Source of the DNA: Terribacillus saccharophilus | GTDB taxonomy: Bacteria; Bacillota; Bacilli; Bacillales; Amphibacillaceae | Length of the DNA stretch: 64,000 bases | Assembly (NCBI GenBank): GCA_900110015.1 | Contig: FOCD01000001.1 | Coordinates: forward strand, 806,001 to 870,000 | Reading direction: 5' to 3' | The notes under the pieces: generated by a model | Told to the model about the DNA's origin: nothing | What the model saw: the letters and a program-made list of their open reading frames with translations, nothing else | The model's database searches: none | Program-made: the position numbers and the translations under genes | In this document: in pieces, positions 20,015 to 29,645 of the stretch | How positions within the stretch are numbered: the first letter of the stretch is position 1 | How the letters are laid out: each line of letters opens with the position of its first letter

Positions 20015-22044
20015 GCGACATTCACCATCCCGACACTTCTGATTTCTGTTGTATTATCCAATTCGTTGTATGATAGGACGACTGCGTGCGGCAAACTGCG
20101 ATCAAGCAGTTGACGAACATACATCCTGATCGTAGGAGAGCACAAAACGATGACTGTCTCTTCTCTTAACGACAGGCGTTCTGCTTGCTCCATAACTGAC
20201 TGTACGATTTTCTGTTGTGATTCCGGATCAAGTGACAAATAGTTTCCATGTTCTGTTTGCTGGATATGATCTGCTATGACCTTCTCTACAGCACCAGAGA
20301 CAGTTATGACTTGCAGCGGCTGACTGTTTTGAACATATTGCTTTGTGATTTGCGGAGCAAGTGCTTGTCGAGCATATTCTGCCAGCAAATCCGTATCCGT
20401 CGTCATCCTGCCGAAATCAGCCAGTGTCTCGAAAATAACCGGCAGATTCCTAACCGATACATGTTCACGCAGCAATTTTGCCAGTACCTTTTGTACATCT
20501 CCAACCGACAGCGGTTCTGGTGTCACTTCTTCTGCCAATATCGGGTACGATTCCTTCAGGTGATCGATAAGTTGCTTTGTTTCTTGTCTGCCAAGTAATT
20601 CATGTGCATGGCGCTTAATTGTTTCTGTGAGGTGGGTCGATACAACAGACGGTGGATCAACAACCGTATAGCCTGATAACTCAGCATCATCCTTCGTCTC
20701 TTCACTGATCCACTTAGCAGGCAGCCCGAATGCTGGTTCAAGTGTCTCAATACCATCCAGTCCATCATCTTCCACACCTGGACTCATCGCTAAGTAGTGG
20801 TCCAACAGAACTTCTCCTGCTGCGACTTCGTTGCCCTTTATCTTCAGACGATATTCATTAGGACCGAGCTGAATATTATCTCGTATCCGCACAACCGGAA
20901 TCACAATGCCTAATTCGATTGCAAGCTGTTTACGGATCATGACAATTCGATCCAGTAAGTCCCCACCTTGATTCGTATCAGCAAGCGGTATGAGCGCATA
21001 ACCGAATTCGAATTCGATAGGATCCATGCTTAACAGATTCACAACATTGTCCGAAGACTTCATCGTCGTTTCTTCTTGCACTTCCTCGGTTACTTCTGCG
21101 ACAGTCTCCTGCTTTTTCTGAATTCTGGACAAGAAATAACCAGTTCCTGCAAGTATAGCGGCAATTGTAGTTGTTAAGAAAAAGTTAATCGGTGTTAAAC
21201 CAAGCATAAAGATTGTTCCAGCTGCAATATATAACAGACTTGGATATCGGAATAGCTGTTTCGTTACATCACTGCCTAGGTTTCCTTCTGAAGCTACGCG
21301 TGTCACTACAATACCTGTTGCGGTAGAGATTAAAATAGCCGGAATTTGTGTAACTAGCCCATCACCGATAGTTAGTCGCATAAACGTATTGATGGCGTCC
21401 TGGAATGTCATACCCATTTGCATCATTCCAATAATCAACCCGAATACGATATTGATTAATACAATAATGATTCCGGCAATGGCATCACCTTTTACAAACT
21501 TACTCGCACCATCCATCGCTCCGTAGAAATCCGCTTCATTCTCTACTTTTTCACGGCGCTTTTTGGCTTCTGCATCTGATATCATGCCAGCATTCAAATC
21601 AGCGTCGATACTCATCTGCTTTCCTGGCATCGCATCAAGTGTAAAGCGGGCAGCTACTTCAGATACACGCTCCGAACCCTTTGTGATGACCAGGAATTGA
21701 ATGATAACCAAAATGATAAATACAACAAAACCAACAAGCGGATTATCTCCGATTACAAAGCTGCCGAAAGTCTCAACTACACCGCCGGCGTGGCCTTCTG
21801 AAAGGATTGCTCTCGTCGTCGATATATTCAATGCCAGCCTGAAGAGCGTAAGCAAAAGTAAGAGAGTTGGGAATATCGAGAATTGCAGCGCTTCCTCCGT
21901 ATTCATCGCCACCAAAATGACGATCAAAGCAAGCGAGATATTCGTCAGGATCAGTATGCTGAGAAGCCAATCCGGCAACGGAATGATCAGCATGACGATC
22001 ACTAATATTACTGCTATAAGTACTGACATATCCTTAAGTTTCAT
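20011..22044 (-). CDS. flhA: Flagellar export gate protein FlhA
   Basis: Major component of the flagellar type III export gate; the C-terminal domain forms the cytoplasmic nonameric ring that docks chaperone-substrate complexes. The 677-residue product has about eight N-terminal membrane segments (residues 1-310), the highly conserved cytoplasmic FHIPEP loop region (GSERVSEVAARFTLDAMPGK), and a large C-terminal soluble domain. An AGAGGA ribosome site precedes the ATG at 22044. flhB lies 18 bases upstream; flhF overlaps its end. Confidence 0.96.
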   Translation of the reverse strand: MKLKDMSVLIAVILVIVMLIIPLPDWLLSILILTNISLALIVILVAMNTEEALQFSIFPTLLLLLTLFRLALNISTTRAILSEGHAGGVVETFGSFVIGDNPLVGFVVFIILVIIQFLVITKGSERVSEVAARFTLDAMPGKQMSIDADLNAGMISDAEAKKRREKVENEADFYGAMDGASKFVKGDAIAGIIIVLINIVFGLIIGMMQMGMTFQDAINTFMRLTIGDGLVTQIPAILISTATGIVVTRVASEGNLGSDVTKQLFRYPSLLYIAAGTIFMLGLTPINFFLTTTIAAILAGTGYFLSRIQKKQETVAEVTEEVQEETTMKSSDNVVNLLSMDPIEFEFGYALIPLADTNQGGDLLDRIVMIRKQLAIELGIVIPVVRIRDNIQLGPNEYRLKIKGNEVAAGEVLLDHYLAMSPGVEDDGLDGIETLEPAFGLPAKWISEETKDDAELSGYTVVDPPSVVSTHLTETIKRHAHELLGRQETKQLIDHLKESYPILAEEVTPEPLSVGDVQKVLAKLLREHVSVRNLPVIFETLADFGRMTTDTDLLAEYARQALAPQITKQYVQNSQPLQVITVSGAVEKVIADHIQQTEHGNYLSLDPESQQKIVQSVMEQAERLSLREETVIVLCSPTIRMYVRQLLDRSLPHAVVLSYNELDNTTEIRSVGMVNVA

Positions 22045-22062
22045 GTTGTAATTCCTCTTCTC

Positions 22063-23142
22063 TTACATTTTACGCTCCGTGCGGTAAACAAAGGCGAGCA
22101 CTTCCGCAACCGCCTGAAAGAATTCTTCCTGTATCGGATGGTTCAGCTCCACATTCTTATATAATCCGCGTGCCAGCGGTCTGTTTTCTACCATTGTCAC
22201 ATTGTTCGCTTTGGCGATGTCCTTAATTTTCAATGCTACGTGATCCATACCTTTTGCTATAACGATCGGTGTATCCGACTTTTTGTCGTCATATTTAATA
22301 GCAATTGCGAAGTGTGTTGGGTTTGTGATGACTACATCTGCCTTTGGAACCTCGCTCATCATACGCATCATGGACATTTGGCGCTGCTTTTCTTTTATTT
22401 TGGAACGAATCAAAGGATTTCCTTCCATGTTCTTATACTCATCCTTGATGTCTTGCTTTGACATCCGAATGTTTTTTGCAAAATCAAATCGCTGATATGC
22501 GTAATCCAGCACCGCTACAAATAACAAGGCAATCGTTGCTGCAAAACCCATGTTTAACGTTATCTTCCCAAAAAACTGCATTGCATTTTCAGGAGACTTC
22601 GTAAACATAGTCATAACCGTATCCATGTTCTGCCAAAGAACATAGAATGCGACTGCCCCTACTAATCCAATCTTGAGCAGGGATTTTAGTAACTCTACCA
22701 AAGCCCTGACTGAAAAAATCCGTTTTGCTCCCTGGATTGGATCAATTTTCTTCAAGTCAAACTTGATTGTTTCCCCGCTGAAAAGCAAACCGAACTGCGC
22801 GAAGTTAGAGACCAGACCAGCAAGAATCGCAATTCCCATCACTGGACCAACTATTTTCGCAAGAGATATGCTCATCTCTACAAGCAGTGTCTGCACAGTA
22901 TTCGCCGTAATATCCTGATTCAGATAGTGACTGAATACATGTGTGAAAAGCTGAAGGAACTGATCTTTAAAATAACCGCCCATCAATGCCAAGAGTCCTA
23001 AAGAGAATAAAAGTAATATTGCAGTGTTAACATCCTGACTCTTAGCGACTTGTCCTTTTTTCCTAGTATCCTGCTGTTTTTTAGGAGTTGCTTTCTCTGT
23101 TTTTTCACCAGCGAAGAACTGCAGGTCCAAACGATACTTCAT
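22063..23142 (-). CDS. flhB: Flagellar export switch protein FlhB
   Basis: Export-gate component whose autocleavage switches secretion from rod/hook to filament substrates under FliK control. The 359-residue protein has four membrane segments and the autocleavage motif NPTH at residues 274-277, followed by the conserved C-terminal domain. The start codon follows directly on the fliR stop (TAA-ATG), with GGAGGGG as ribosome site. A separate short gene in this window, ylqH, resembles only its C-terminal domain. Confidence 0.96.
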   Translation of the reverse strand: MKYRLDLQFFAGEKTEKATPKKQQDTRKKGQVAKSQDVNTAILLLFSLGLLALMGGYFKDQFLQLFTHVFSHYLNQDITANTVQTLLVEMSISLAKIVGPVMGIAILAGLVSNFAQFGLLFSGETIKFDLKKIDPIQGAKRIFSVRALVELLKSLLKIGLVGAVAFYVLWQNMDTVMTMFTKSPENAMQFFGKITLNMGFAATIALLFVAVLDYAYQRFDFAKNIRMSKQDIKDEYKNMEGNPLIRSKIKEKQRQMSMMRMMSEVPKADVVITNPTHFAIAIKYDDKKSDTPIVIAKGMDHVALKIKDIAKANNVTMVENRPLARGLYKNVELNHPIQEEFFQAVAEVLAFVYRTERKM

Positions 23143-23922
23143 TTAAGCCCCTCCAAACAGCACCATCAGATCGCGCATTGTTACAAGCATATAGTCGAAC
23201 AGCTGCCGAACTACAGTCATATAGATTCCCATGGATAGGAACAGCAGTACAAAAGCTATTAATATCTTGATCGGAGGGCCTACGACAAATACATTCAACT
23301 GCGGTACCGTTCTAGCAACTATTCCAATAGCTACATCTACTAGAAACAAACAGCCAACAAGTGGGATGCTCATCTGAAATGCTATCAGGAACATTTGGCT
23401 GAAGGAACGGAGCACCAATTCTACAATCGATTGATCACCGAATGGTACCATTTCATCCAATGGAATAAGCTGATAACTGTAAAAAATACCATCAATCAAG
23501 AGCAAATGACCGTTAACGGAAAGCAGGAACAGCGTAGCAATCGTGTAAAGAAATTGTCCCGTAAGAGGACTTTGAGCCCTTGTAACAGGATCAATGACAT
23601 TGGCAATTGCAAAGCCCATCTGAAAATCAATTAATCCTCCAGCAACATTGATTGCTTGGATGACTATGAAAGCTAACAATCCGATTGACAGTCCGACCAT
23701 CGCTTCTTTAAAAAGTAACAGAAAATACGTGTGATCAACTGGAACTGTCGGTCGATCGATCGTAAAGAATATGATCATGGCAAGGAAAAAACTGAATCCA
23801 ATCTTAAATGTTGTCGGTACGTTTCGATAAGAAAACAGAGGTACCGTAACAAAAAAGGCAACAAGGCGAACTAAAATTAATGCAAATGCTGGTACAACAG
23901 TGTAATCAATTTGCGACAGCAT
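23143..23922 (-). CDS. fliR: Flagellar export gate protein FliR
   Basis: Inner-membrane component of the FliP5-FliQ4-FliR1 export channel. The 259-residue protein is almost entirely hydrophobic, with about six membrane segments, and contains the typical motif GLSIGLLAFIVIQAINVAGG. The ribosome site is weak and the start is close behind fliQ (4-base gap), so coupling to fliQ translation is likely. flhB abuts its stop codon. In some bacteria fliR and flhB are fused; here they are separate. Confidence 0.94.
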   Translation of the reverse strand: MLSQIDYTVVPAFALILVRLVAFFVTVPLFSYRNVPTTFKIGFSFFLAMIIFFTIDRPTVPVDHTYFLLLFKEAMVGLSIGLLAFIVIQAINVAGGLIDFQMGFAIANVIDPVTRAQSPLTGQFLYTIATLFLLSVNGHLLLIDGIFYSYQLIPLDEMVPFGDQSIVELVLRSFSQMFLIAFQMSIPLVGCLFLVDVAIGIVARTVPQLNVFVVGPPIKILIAFVLLFLSMGIYMTVVRQLFDYMLVTMRDLMVLFGGA

Positions 23923-23926
23923 CTAC

Positions 23927-24196
23927 TCAGCCCACAAACCGATCCAGATTCTCAAGGATACCTGCGGTGAATTCGACCATTCTAGTCAGCATCCAGGGAC
24001 CGAAGAAAACCAAACCAACTAATACAGCAACTATTTTAGGAATAAACGCTAGCGTCTGTTCCTGTATCTGTGTCGTTGCTTGAAATATACTTACAATCAA
24101 ACCAACAGCAAGCGCCAGAATAAGCAAAGGTCCGCTGACAATCAGCACTGTATAAATTCCGCGTTCTGCGATGGAAATAACAAATTCACTGCTCAT
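23927..24196 (-). CDS. fliQ: Flagellar export gate protein FliQ
   Basis: Small gate subunit of the flagellar type III secretion channel. The 89-residue protein has two membrane hairpin helices with the conserved central FQATTQIQEQTLAFIPKI segment. AAGGAG precedes the ATG. It lies between fliP and fliR, the conserved order for this complex. Confidence 0.95.
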   Translation of the reverse strand: MSSEFVISIAERGIYTVLIVSGPLLILALAVGLIVSIFQATTQIQEQTLAFIPKIVAVLVGLVFFGPWMLTRMVEFTAGILENLDRFVG

Positions 24197-24218
24197 TAAC
24201 GTTACGCTCCTTCATTCG

Positions 24219-24884
24219 CTAAAACCCTCGCAGCAACGAGGATGTGACCAGATACCAGCCATCCACTAGGATGAATAACAGTATTTTAAATGGTAATGAA
24301 ATGATTACAGGCGGTAGCATCATCATCCCCATCGACATGAGGATACTGGCTACTGCCATATCAATAACAAGGAAAGGAATGAAGATCATAAAGCCCATTT
24401 GGAAGGCCGTCTTCAACTCACTTATTGCAAAGGCTGGTACAAGCGTTGTTAGCGGAATATCTTCGACTGAGTCCGGTCTTTCAATACCGGCATAATTCAT
24501 AAATAAAGATAAATCCTTTTGTCGTGTTTCTTCCGCCATGAACATCTTGATCGGGCCGCTCGCTTCTGTATAAGCCTCATCTAGAGATATTTCATCATTC
24601 ATCAATGGCGTAATAGCCTGATCATTAATCTCATTGAAAGTAGGCGCCATGATAAAGAAAGTCATGAATAATGCTATTCCGATCAATACTTGCGTCGGTG
24701 GTGTTTGCTGTGTACCTAAACTCATCCGTACAAACGATAGAACTACTACAATTCGTGTAAAGCAGGTCATCAGAATCAGTATTCCTGGTGCCAGGGAAAA
24801 GACAGTCAATAATAACAGCAATTTTACCGAGGTAGATACATTCTCGGGGTCGGTTCCAGAAAATATATTGATAAAATCATTCAT
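24219..24884 (-). CDS. fliP: Flagellar export gate protein FliP
   Basis: Core subunit of the FliPQR export channel. The 221-residue product has a conserved N-terminal membrane helix containing MTCFTRIVVVLSFVR, the PPTQVLIGIALFMTFFIMAP segment, and a C-terminal pair of helices ending in the FKILLFILVDGW motif. Its start overlaps the 3' end of fliZ by 8 bases. No long cleavable signal peptide is obvious; the N-terminus is short, as in other Bacilli. Confidence 0.96.
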   Translation of the reverse strand: MNDFINIFSGTDPENVSTSVKLLLLLTVFSLAPGILILMTCFTRIVVVLSFVRMSLGTQQTPPTQVLIGIALFMTFFIMAPTFNEINDQAITPLMNDEISLDEAYTEASGPIKMFMAEETRQKDLSLFMNYAGIERPDSVEDIPLTTLVPAFAISELKTAFQMGFMIFIPFLVIDMAVASILMSMGMMMLPPVIISLPFKILLFILVDGWYLVTSSLLRGF

Positions 24885-25563
24885 CGTCTGTATCCTTCCT
24901 TTGCTGCTGTTTCAACCTGTTTCTTGACTGCTTTAGCTTCCCTATTTCCTCTTTGAAAAGATCCTGGAAATTGCTTGCAGATTCCTTTTGTTCCGGTTTA
25001 TCTTCTTGCTGCTTTTCTTCTTGCTGTTTTCTGCTCGGCAGAATGTTTGCCAACAAAGCAGATGCCTTCATTTCCTGCTGATCCTGTTCTGTTAGCTCCT
25101 TAATCGTCTGCTCATCTTTAATTTCCGTAAGCAAATCGACATTGTCGCCAACACCCAGCATAAATACTTTTTCACCGACCCGGACAATCTGGACGGATTT
25201 GTTGTTACCTAGCGCAATACCACCTATGTTCTCCATAGCCCGTACCTGCTGAAACAGCCGATTCCGTTTATTTAAAAACTTCAGTAGGACATAGATCAGT
25301 CCGAGCACGACAACTAGCGCCAATGCAAGCTTGACCAGATTCAGAAAGGTCGATGTGCCTCCAGCTGCTGAATCAGCCGAATCTACTGTTGGTGTATTTT
25401 CTTGTTGGTTTCCGGCTTCATTCATATCTTTGCAGTCATCTGATTGAGCTGCATCTTCTTTTAAACAATCCTCCACGCTTGCTGCCGCTTCGGCAGAAAC
25501 AGGAGAAAGGATAAGATGCAGCAATACGACGAGCATGCATGCCCAGACTGTTCTTTTCATCAT
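24877..25563 (-). CDS. fliZ: Flagellar biosynthesis protein FliZ/FliO
   Basis: Accessory membrane protein needed for stable assembly of the FliPQR gate; called FliZ in Bacillus, FliO elsewhere. The 228-residue product has an N-terminal signal peptide (about residues 1-26, ending SPVSAEAA), an acidic extracellular stretch with two cysteines, a membrane helix (about 72-92, LVKLALALVVVLGLIYVLL), a cytoplasmic FliO-like domain, and a Gln/Lys-rich tail. It lies between cheY and fliP. Confidence 0.9.
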   Translation of the reverse strand: MMKRTVWACMLVVLLHLILSPVSAEAAASVEDCLKEDAAQSDDCKDMNEAGNQQENTPTVDSADSAAGGTSTFLNLVKLALALVVVLGLIYVLLKFLNKRNRLFQQVRAMENIGGIALGNNKSVQIVRVGEKVFMLGVGDNVDLLTEIKDEQTIKELTEQDQQEMKASALLANILPSRKQQEEKQQEDKPEQKESASNFQDLFKEEIGKLKQSRNRLKQQQRKDTDDE

Positions 25564-25579
25564 TTCCTACTCACCTTTT

Positions 25580-25942
25580 TTAGCTTAATGCTTTTTGAAT
25601 TGCCTCTACAACACGATCTGCTTGGAATGGTTTAACGATGAAGTCTTTCGCACCAGCTTGAATAGCATCGATAACCATCGCTTGCTGCCCCATCGCAGAA
25701 CACATGATAACTTTTGCATCAGGATATTGGCTCTTGATTTCTTTCATTGCAGCAATTCCATCCATTTCTGGCATTGTGATATCCATCGTCACAAGATCAG
25801 GAGTTAGTTCCTTGTATTTTTCTACTGCCTGCTGACCATCTTGTGCTTCCCCTACAACTTCAAAGCCATTCTTAGTCAAAATATCCTTGATCATCATGCG
25901 CATGAATGCAGCGTCGTCTACGATTAAAATTCTGTTCCCCAT
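25580..25942 (-). CDS. cheY: Chemotaxis response regulator CheY
   Basis: Single-domain receiver that, when phosphorylated, binds the flagellar switch. The 120-residue product begins MGNRILIVDDAAFMR, with the acidic pair Asp9/Asp10, phospho-acceptor Asp54 (VTMDITMP) and the conserved Lys in VKPF near residue 104. The start at 25942 was chosen over a 6-codon longer form by the AGAGG site. As in B. subtilis it lies inside the fla/che operon between fliY and fliZ, away from the other che genes. Confidence 0.96.
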   Translation of the reverse strand: MGNRILIVDDAAFMRMMIKDILTKNGFEVVGEAQDGQQAVEKYKELTPDLVTMDITMPEMDGIAAMKEIKSQYPDAKVIMCSAMGQQAMVIDAIQAGAKDFIVKPFQADRVVEAIQKALS

Positions 25943-25968
25943 ATTTTCTCTTCCTCTCAATGGTCAAA

Positions 25969-27108
25969 TTAGTTAATTGATTTCAATCTGTCTGTTTGGC
26001 TTAAGATGTCAGTAACACGCACACCGAAATTCTCTTCGATGACGACTACTTCGCCTTTAGCTATTAATTTATTATTTACATGTATATCCACTGGTTCTCC
26101 CGCAAGCTTGTCCAATTCCACAACAGAACCGACAGACAGCTCAAGGATTTCCTTGATGGTGCGTTTTGTCCTGCCCAGCTCAACTGATACTTTCAATGGG
26201 ATGTCCATCAGCAAGTCTAAGTTGCGCGGTTGTTCAGCAGGCGGAGCTGCTGGTGTTTCAAAGCTCGTGAAAGCTGCTTGCTGCACATTCGGCGCAGGCT
26301 GAGCAGGCCGTGTCTGCTGCGGTGCTGCTTGCTGCATTGTTTGCATTGATGCTTCCTGAATAGTCGGCTGAGGCTGGCTCGGAGCCGGCTGATCAGGTAC
26401 AGCGACACCTTCTGGCTCTTCTGGAGCTGGCTGAAGCAGCTCGTTCACCATATCCTTGGCAAAGTCTGTCGATAAAAGCTGCATGATAGAAGAATCTATC
26501 AAGTTACCAATTCTCAAATCAAAGGAGACACTTACTAGTTGTTCATCCTCAGGCAGTTTATCGGCTCCAGTACCAGCAGAAAGATCCATCAGCGCAAGTG
26601 ATGGTGGTGAAATATCGATCTTTTTGCTGAACACAGTACTCATACTCGTTGCAGCTGCTCCCATCATTTGATTCATTGCTTCCTGTACCGCACTCTGATG
26701 AATCTCATTGAATTCTTCAGCTGGAGCGTTTCCGTCTCCACCTAGCATTAGATCTGCAATGATAGCCGCATCACTTTGCTTAATAACAAAAAGGTTGGCC
26801 CCAGAAAATCCTTCTGTATAGCTGACCTGAATCGCTACATTCGGCTGCGGGAACTTATCATATAAATCGGATCTTTTTATTACAGCAGTTTTTGGCGTCG
26901 TGATTTCGACTTTTTGATTCAAAAGTGTTGAAAGTGTTGTTGCCGAACTGCCAAACGAGATATTGCCAATCTCACCAAGGGCGTCTACTTCCATAGAATC
27001 CAAATCTTCCTCAGGGAGGAGCTGCTCATCTTCTGTGCTGCTCGGTGTGTCGGCTGTTCCATTTAATAATGCATCTATCTCTTCTTGAGACAACATATTG
27101 TCACTCAT
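25969..27108 (-). CDS. fliY: Flagellar switch protein and CheY-P phosphatase FliY
   Basis: C-ring component that fuses a CheC-like phosphatase domain to a FliN-type switch domain. The 379-residue product has an N-terminal CheY-binding segment (MLSQEEIDALLNG), two CheC-type active-site repeats (ALGEIGNISFGSSATTLS and AVQEAMNQMMGAAATSMS), a Gln/Pro-rich linker and a C-terminal FliN/SpoA domain (LLMDIPLKVSVELGRTKRTI). The start at 27108 overlaps the end of fliM by 8 bases. Confidence 0.95.
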   Translation of the reverse strand: MSDNMLSQEEIDALLNGTADTPSSTEDEQLLPEEDLDSMEVDALGEIGNISFGSSATTLSTLLNQKVEITTPKTAVIKRSDLYDKFPQPNVAIQVSYTEGFSGANLFVIKQSDAAIIADLMLGGDGNAPAEEFNEIHQSAVQEAMNQMMGAAATSMSTVFSKKIDISPPSLALMDLSAGTGADKLPEDEQLVSVSFDLRIGNLIDSSIMQLLSTDFAKDMVNELLQPAPEEPEGVAVPDQPAPSQPQPTIQEASMQTMQQAAPQQTRPAQPAPNVQQAAFTSFETPAAPPAEQPRNLDLLMDIPLKVSVELGRTKRTIKEILELSVGSVVELDKLAGEPVDIHVNNKLIAKGEVVVIEENFGVRVTDILSQTDRLKSIN

Positions 27109-28102
27109 TTTCTTCCCCCCCTGTCTCAATCTCTTCCATTATTTGTATCGCCATTCTGTTTTTCTGTTTACCTGGCTGCGCTTTGAATTTCACTTGATTG
27201 TCTACTTTCACATCAAGAGGGCGGTCAATTTGCTGATTCAGCATCAGCACATCACCTTCCCTAAGATTGATCAGCTCTTCCACATGAATCGAAGTCTCTC
27301 CAAGGACCGCCTTCAAATCAATGGAAGCTTTCTGGATACTCGCGGATAAATCCCGCCATTCTGATTCATTTCCTTGTTTGTCTACAGGAGCCTGCATCCA
27401 ATAATGAATGGAAAGCTTTGAAACTATCGGCTCCAGCACAACATGCGGTATACAGATATTTATCATTCCTGACGTTTCCCCGATTGTAGAGTTAAGTGTC
27501 ACAACGACTACAGTTTCATTCGGTGAAACCATCTGAAGAAATTGCGGATTAACCTCAAACTCTTCCAATAAAGGATCAACATCTTCTACTGATTGCCAAG
27601 CAGACTTTAAGTTCTCCATTCCGGACTCAAACAATTGCGTCATAAGTGTTGTTTCGATCTCTGTTAAATTGTTAATCTTATTCACACTGCTGCCGCGACC
27701 GCCAAGTGTCCTGTCCAGCATCGCAAAAGCGATGGTCGGATCATACTCAATCAGAATCTTGCCCTCAAGCGGAGCTAGACTGTATGTGTTCAGAATGGTC
27801 ATCGTCGGAATAGAGCGTATGAACTCCTCGTATGGCACTTGATCCACAGATGCGACTGATATCTGTACAAATGTCCGCAGTCTCGCGGAATAAAACGTTG
27901 TCAGTAATCTAGCGAAATTCTCATGAATACGCGTTAGGCTACGAATCTGATCCTTCGAAAAACGGAGTGCTCGTTTGAAATCGTATGTTCTTACTTTTTT
28001 AGCTTTCTCATCCTGTTTAAGCTCATCTGCATCCATCTCACCGGAAGATATAGCGGATAACAGTGCATCGATCTCATTCTGTGATAAGACCTCTTCTGCC
28101 AT
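27101..28102 (-). CDS. fliM: Flagellar motor switch protein FliM
   Basis: C-ring switch protein that binds CheY-P through its N-terminus. The 333-residue product starts MAEEVLSQNEIDALLSAI, containing the CheY-binding peptide, followed by the CheC-like middle domain and a C-terminal SpoA domain (INLREGDVLMLNQQIDRPLD). The start at 28102 is preceded by GGAGGTG at 8 bases; an upstream GTG is part of that ribosome site. fliY overlaps the end. Confidence 0.96.
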   Translation of the reverse strand: MAEEVLSQNEIDALLSAISSGEMDADELKQDEKAKKVRTYDFKRALRFSKDQIRSLTRIHENFARLLTTFYSARLRTFVQISVASVDQVPYEEFIRSIPTMTILNTYSLAPLEGKILIEYDPTIAFAMLDRTLGGRGSSVNKINNLTEIETTLMTQLFESGMENLKSAWQSVEDVDPLLEEFEVNPQFLQMVSPNETVVVVTLNSTIGETSGMINICIPHVVLEPIVSKLSIHYWMQAPVDKQGNESEWRDLSASIQKASIDLKAVLGETSIHVEELINLREGDVLMLNQQIDRPLDVKVDNQVKFKAQPGKQKNRMAIQIMEEIETGGEENE

Positions 28103-28134
28103 GCACGTCACCTCCGTTCCTGCTTTTCAGTGGT

Positions 28135-28548
28135 TTATTGTAGTACTTTACTGATTGTATACACATCTTCGATCTTGCCTTCTTGCATTTCTTCATTTAA
28201 TTCTTTCTTAAGGTTTTCTTCCAAGTCCGTCAAGCCTGCTTGGAAATCCTCTTTATTCATCGTTGTCATTTCCTTGATCACAATATTTTTGAGCTGGAAT
28301 TGTCTTGCTGTTACTTCTTCCTTCGCTTTTTCTCCATCTGTAATGAGCTGGAATTGGATACGGACGATACTACCATCCTCCAAATCAGTCGTGATCTCAT
28401 CTGTTGCAACAGAGTTCTCAGCAAGCTCGGTTGCGGTCGGTTCCTTTGCTTCTGTTGTAGGACTTAAAAAGAAACTCCATGCTACATAGCCGCCACCCCC
28501 TACGATGATGACAACCGATAGAATAATAATGATAACTTTAGCGTTCAT
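28135..28548 (-). CDS. fliL: Flagellar basal-body-associated protein FliL
   Basis: Membrane protein that forms rings around stator units and supports motor torque. The 137-residue product has one N-terminal membrane helix (residues 4-27) and a C-terminal extracytoplasmic domain related to stomatins, with typical length for Bacilli. Its start lies within the last codons of the flbD/swrD gene (11-base overlap). Confidence 0.92.
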   Translation of the reverse strand: MNAKVIIIILSVVIIVGGGGYVAWSFFLSPTTEAKEPTATELAENSVATDEITTDLEDGSIVRIQFQLITDGEKAKEEVTARQFQLKNIVIKEMTTMNKEDFQAGLTDLEENLKKELNEEMQEGKIEDVYTISKVLQ

Positions 28549-28756
28549 GTTTTTCTTGTTTCTCCTTCACACTGATCAAACCGATAGATTGATAGAATTC
28601 GCGTATCTTTCTTGCCACTTCTATCTCCGACTCCCGAACAATGATTTTCTTGTTGGATGTCAGTGTGATTGTTGTGTCAGGAAAGGATTGTATCTGTTCG
28701 ATAAATAGTGCATTTAATGTAAATGATTCTCCATTTAATCTTGTAAGCTGAATCAT
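28538..28756 (-). CDS. swrD: FlbD/SwrD family flagellar protein (YlzI)
   Basis: A 72-residue protein of the FlbD family (not the Caulobacter regulator of that name). It begins MIQLTRLNGESFTLNALFIE, the family hallmark, and contains TITLTSNKKIIVRES. In B. subtilis the product (SwrD, YlzI) raises flagellar motor power and is needed for swarming. It sits between flgE and fliL, as in B. subtilis. Confidence 0.92.
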   Translation of the reverse strand: MIQLTRLNGESFTLNALFIEQIQSFPDTTITLTSNKKIIVRESEIEVARKIREFYQSIGLISVKEKQEKHER

Positions 28757-28794
28757 GTTATGAAAGGGAGCTCTTAACTCCCTTCACCCCCTTC

Positions 28795-29619
28795 TTAACG
28801 TTTCAGGTTAACAAGCTCTTCCAAGATCTGATCGGATGTAGTAATGATTCTAGTATTGGCCTGGAAGCCACGTTGCGCGATAATCATATTCGTGAATTCT
28901 TCGGAAAGATCGACGTTGGACATTTCCAGAGCACCTGATACGACATTAGCTGTACCGTTCGTTCCAGGAGCTGTGATACCTGCTGCTGACATACCGGCAT
29001 TTAGAGAGTTACGATACGTGCTATCTCCATTTTTGATAAGTCCATCTGGATTGGAGAACTTAGCCAAACCGATAGTTCCAGCTGTGGTCAGTGTTCCATC
29101 AGCTGCATTATATTGTACTTGCCCTTGGCTGTTGATACTGATATTAGTAGCTTCATTGTCAATTGTTATTGCTTCGCCATCAGCACCAAGAAGGAAAAGC
29201 CCGCTGCTGTTAACAACTCTGCCTTGCCCGTCAAGATAGAAGTTTCCAGCTCTTGTAAAGCTGACAGTATCTGCGTTCATATCGTCATTACCTTCAGGTG
29301 CAGAAGATAGAACAAACATTCCATCTCCTTCCAATGCAAGATCCAACGTACGGTCAGTAGTCTGACGGTTCCCTTGTGTATGTACGTTATCAATAGAACC
29401 GATTTTTGAACCTAATCCTACTTGGCTTGCATTCGTTCCGCCAGTTGTTGCTGTAGGATCATTGGATGCTTTAATTTGTTGGTTCATCAAATCTTGGAAA
29501 GTAATTCTGCTTTTCTTATATCCAGATGTATTAACGTTTGCGATATTGTTGCCGACTACATCTAAGTTTGTCTGAAAACCTTTCATACCAGAAATACCAG
29601 AGTAAAGGGAACGTAACAT
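28795..29619 (-). CDS. flgE: Flagellar hook protein FlgE (short, FlgG-like)
   Basis: Subunit of the flagellar hook. The 274-residue product has the axial-protein N-terminus (LYSGISGMKGFQTNLDVVGNNIANVNT) and C-terminus (GFQANTRIITTSDQILEELVNL) that form the coiled-coil core, with a short central domain, matching the compact Bacillus FlgE (formerly annotated FlgG). Position after fliK and flgD supports the hook assignment. The ribosome site is AAAGGA. Confidence 0.92.
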   Translation of the reverse strand: MLRSLYSGISGMKGFQTNLDVVGNNIANVNTSGYKKSRITFQDLMNQQIKASNDPTATTGGTNASQVGLGSKIGSIDNVHTQGNRQTTDRTLDLALEGDGMFVLSSAPEGNDDMNADTVSFTRAGNFYLDGQGRVVNSSGLFLLGADGEAITIDNEATNISINSQGQVQYNAADGTLTTAGTIGLAKFSNPDGLIKNGDSTYRNSLNAGMSAAGITAPGTNGTANVVSGALEMSNVDLSEEFTNMIIAQRGFQANTRIITTSDQILEELVNLKR

Positions 29620-29645
29620 TGCTTCATCATCCTTTTCTTATTTAT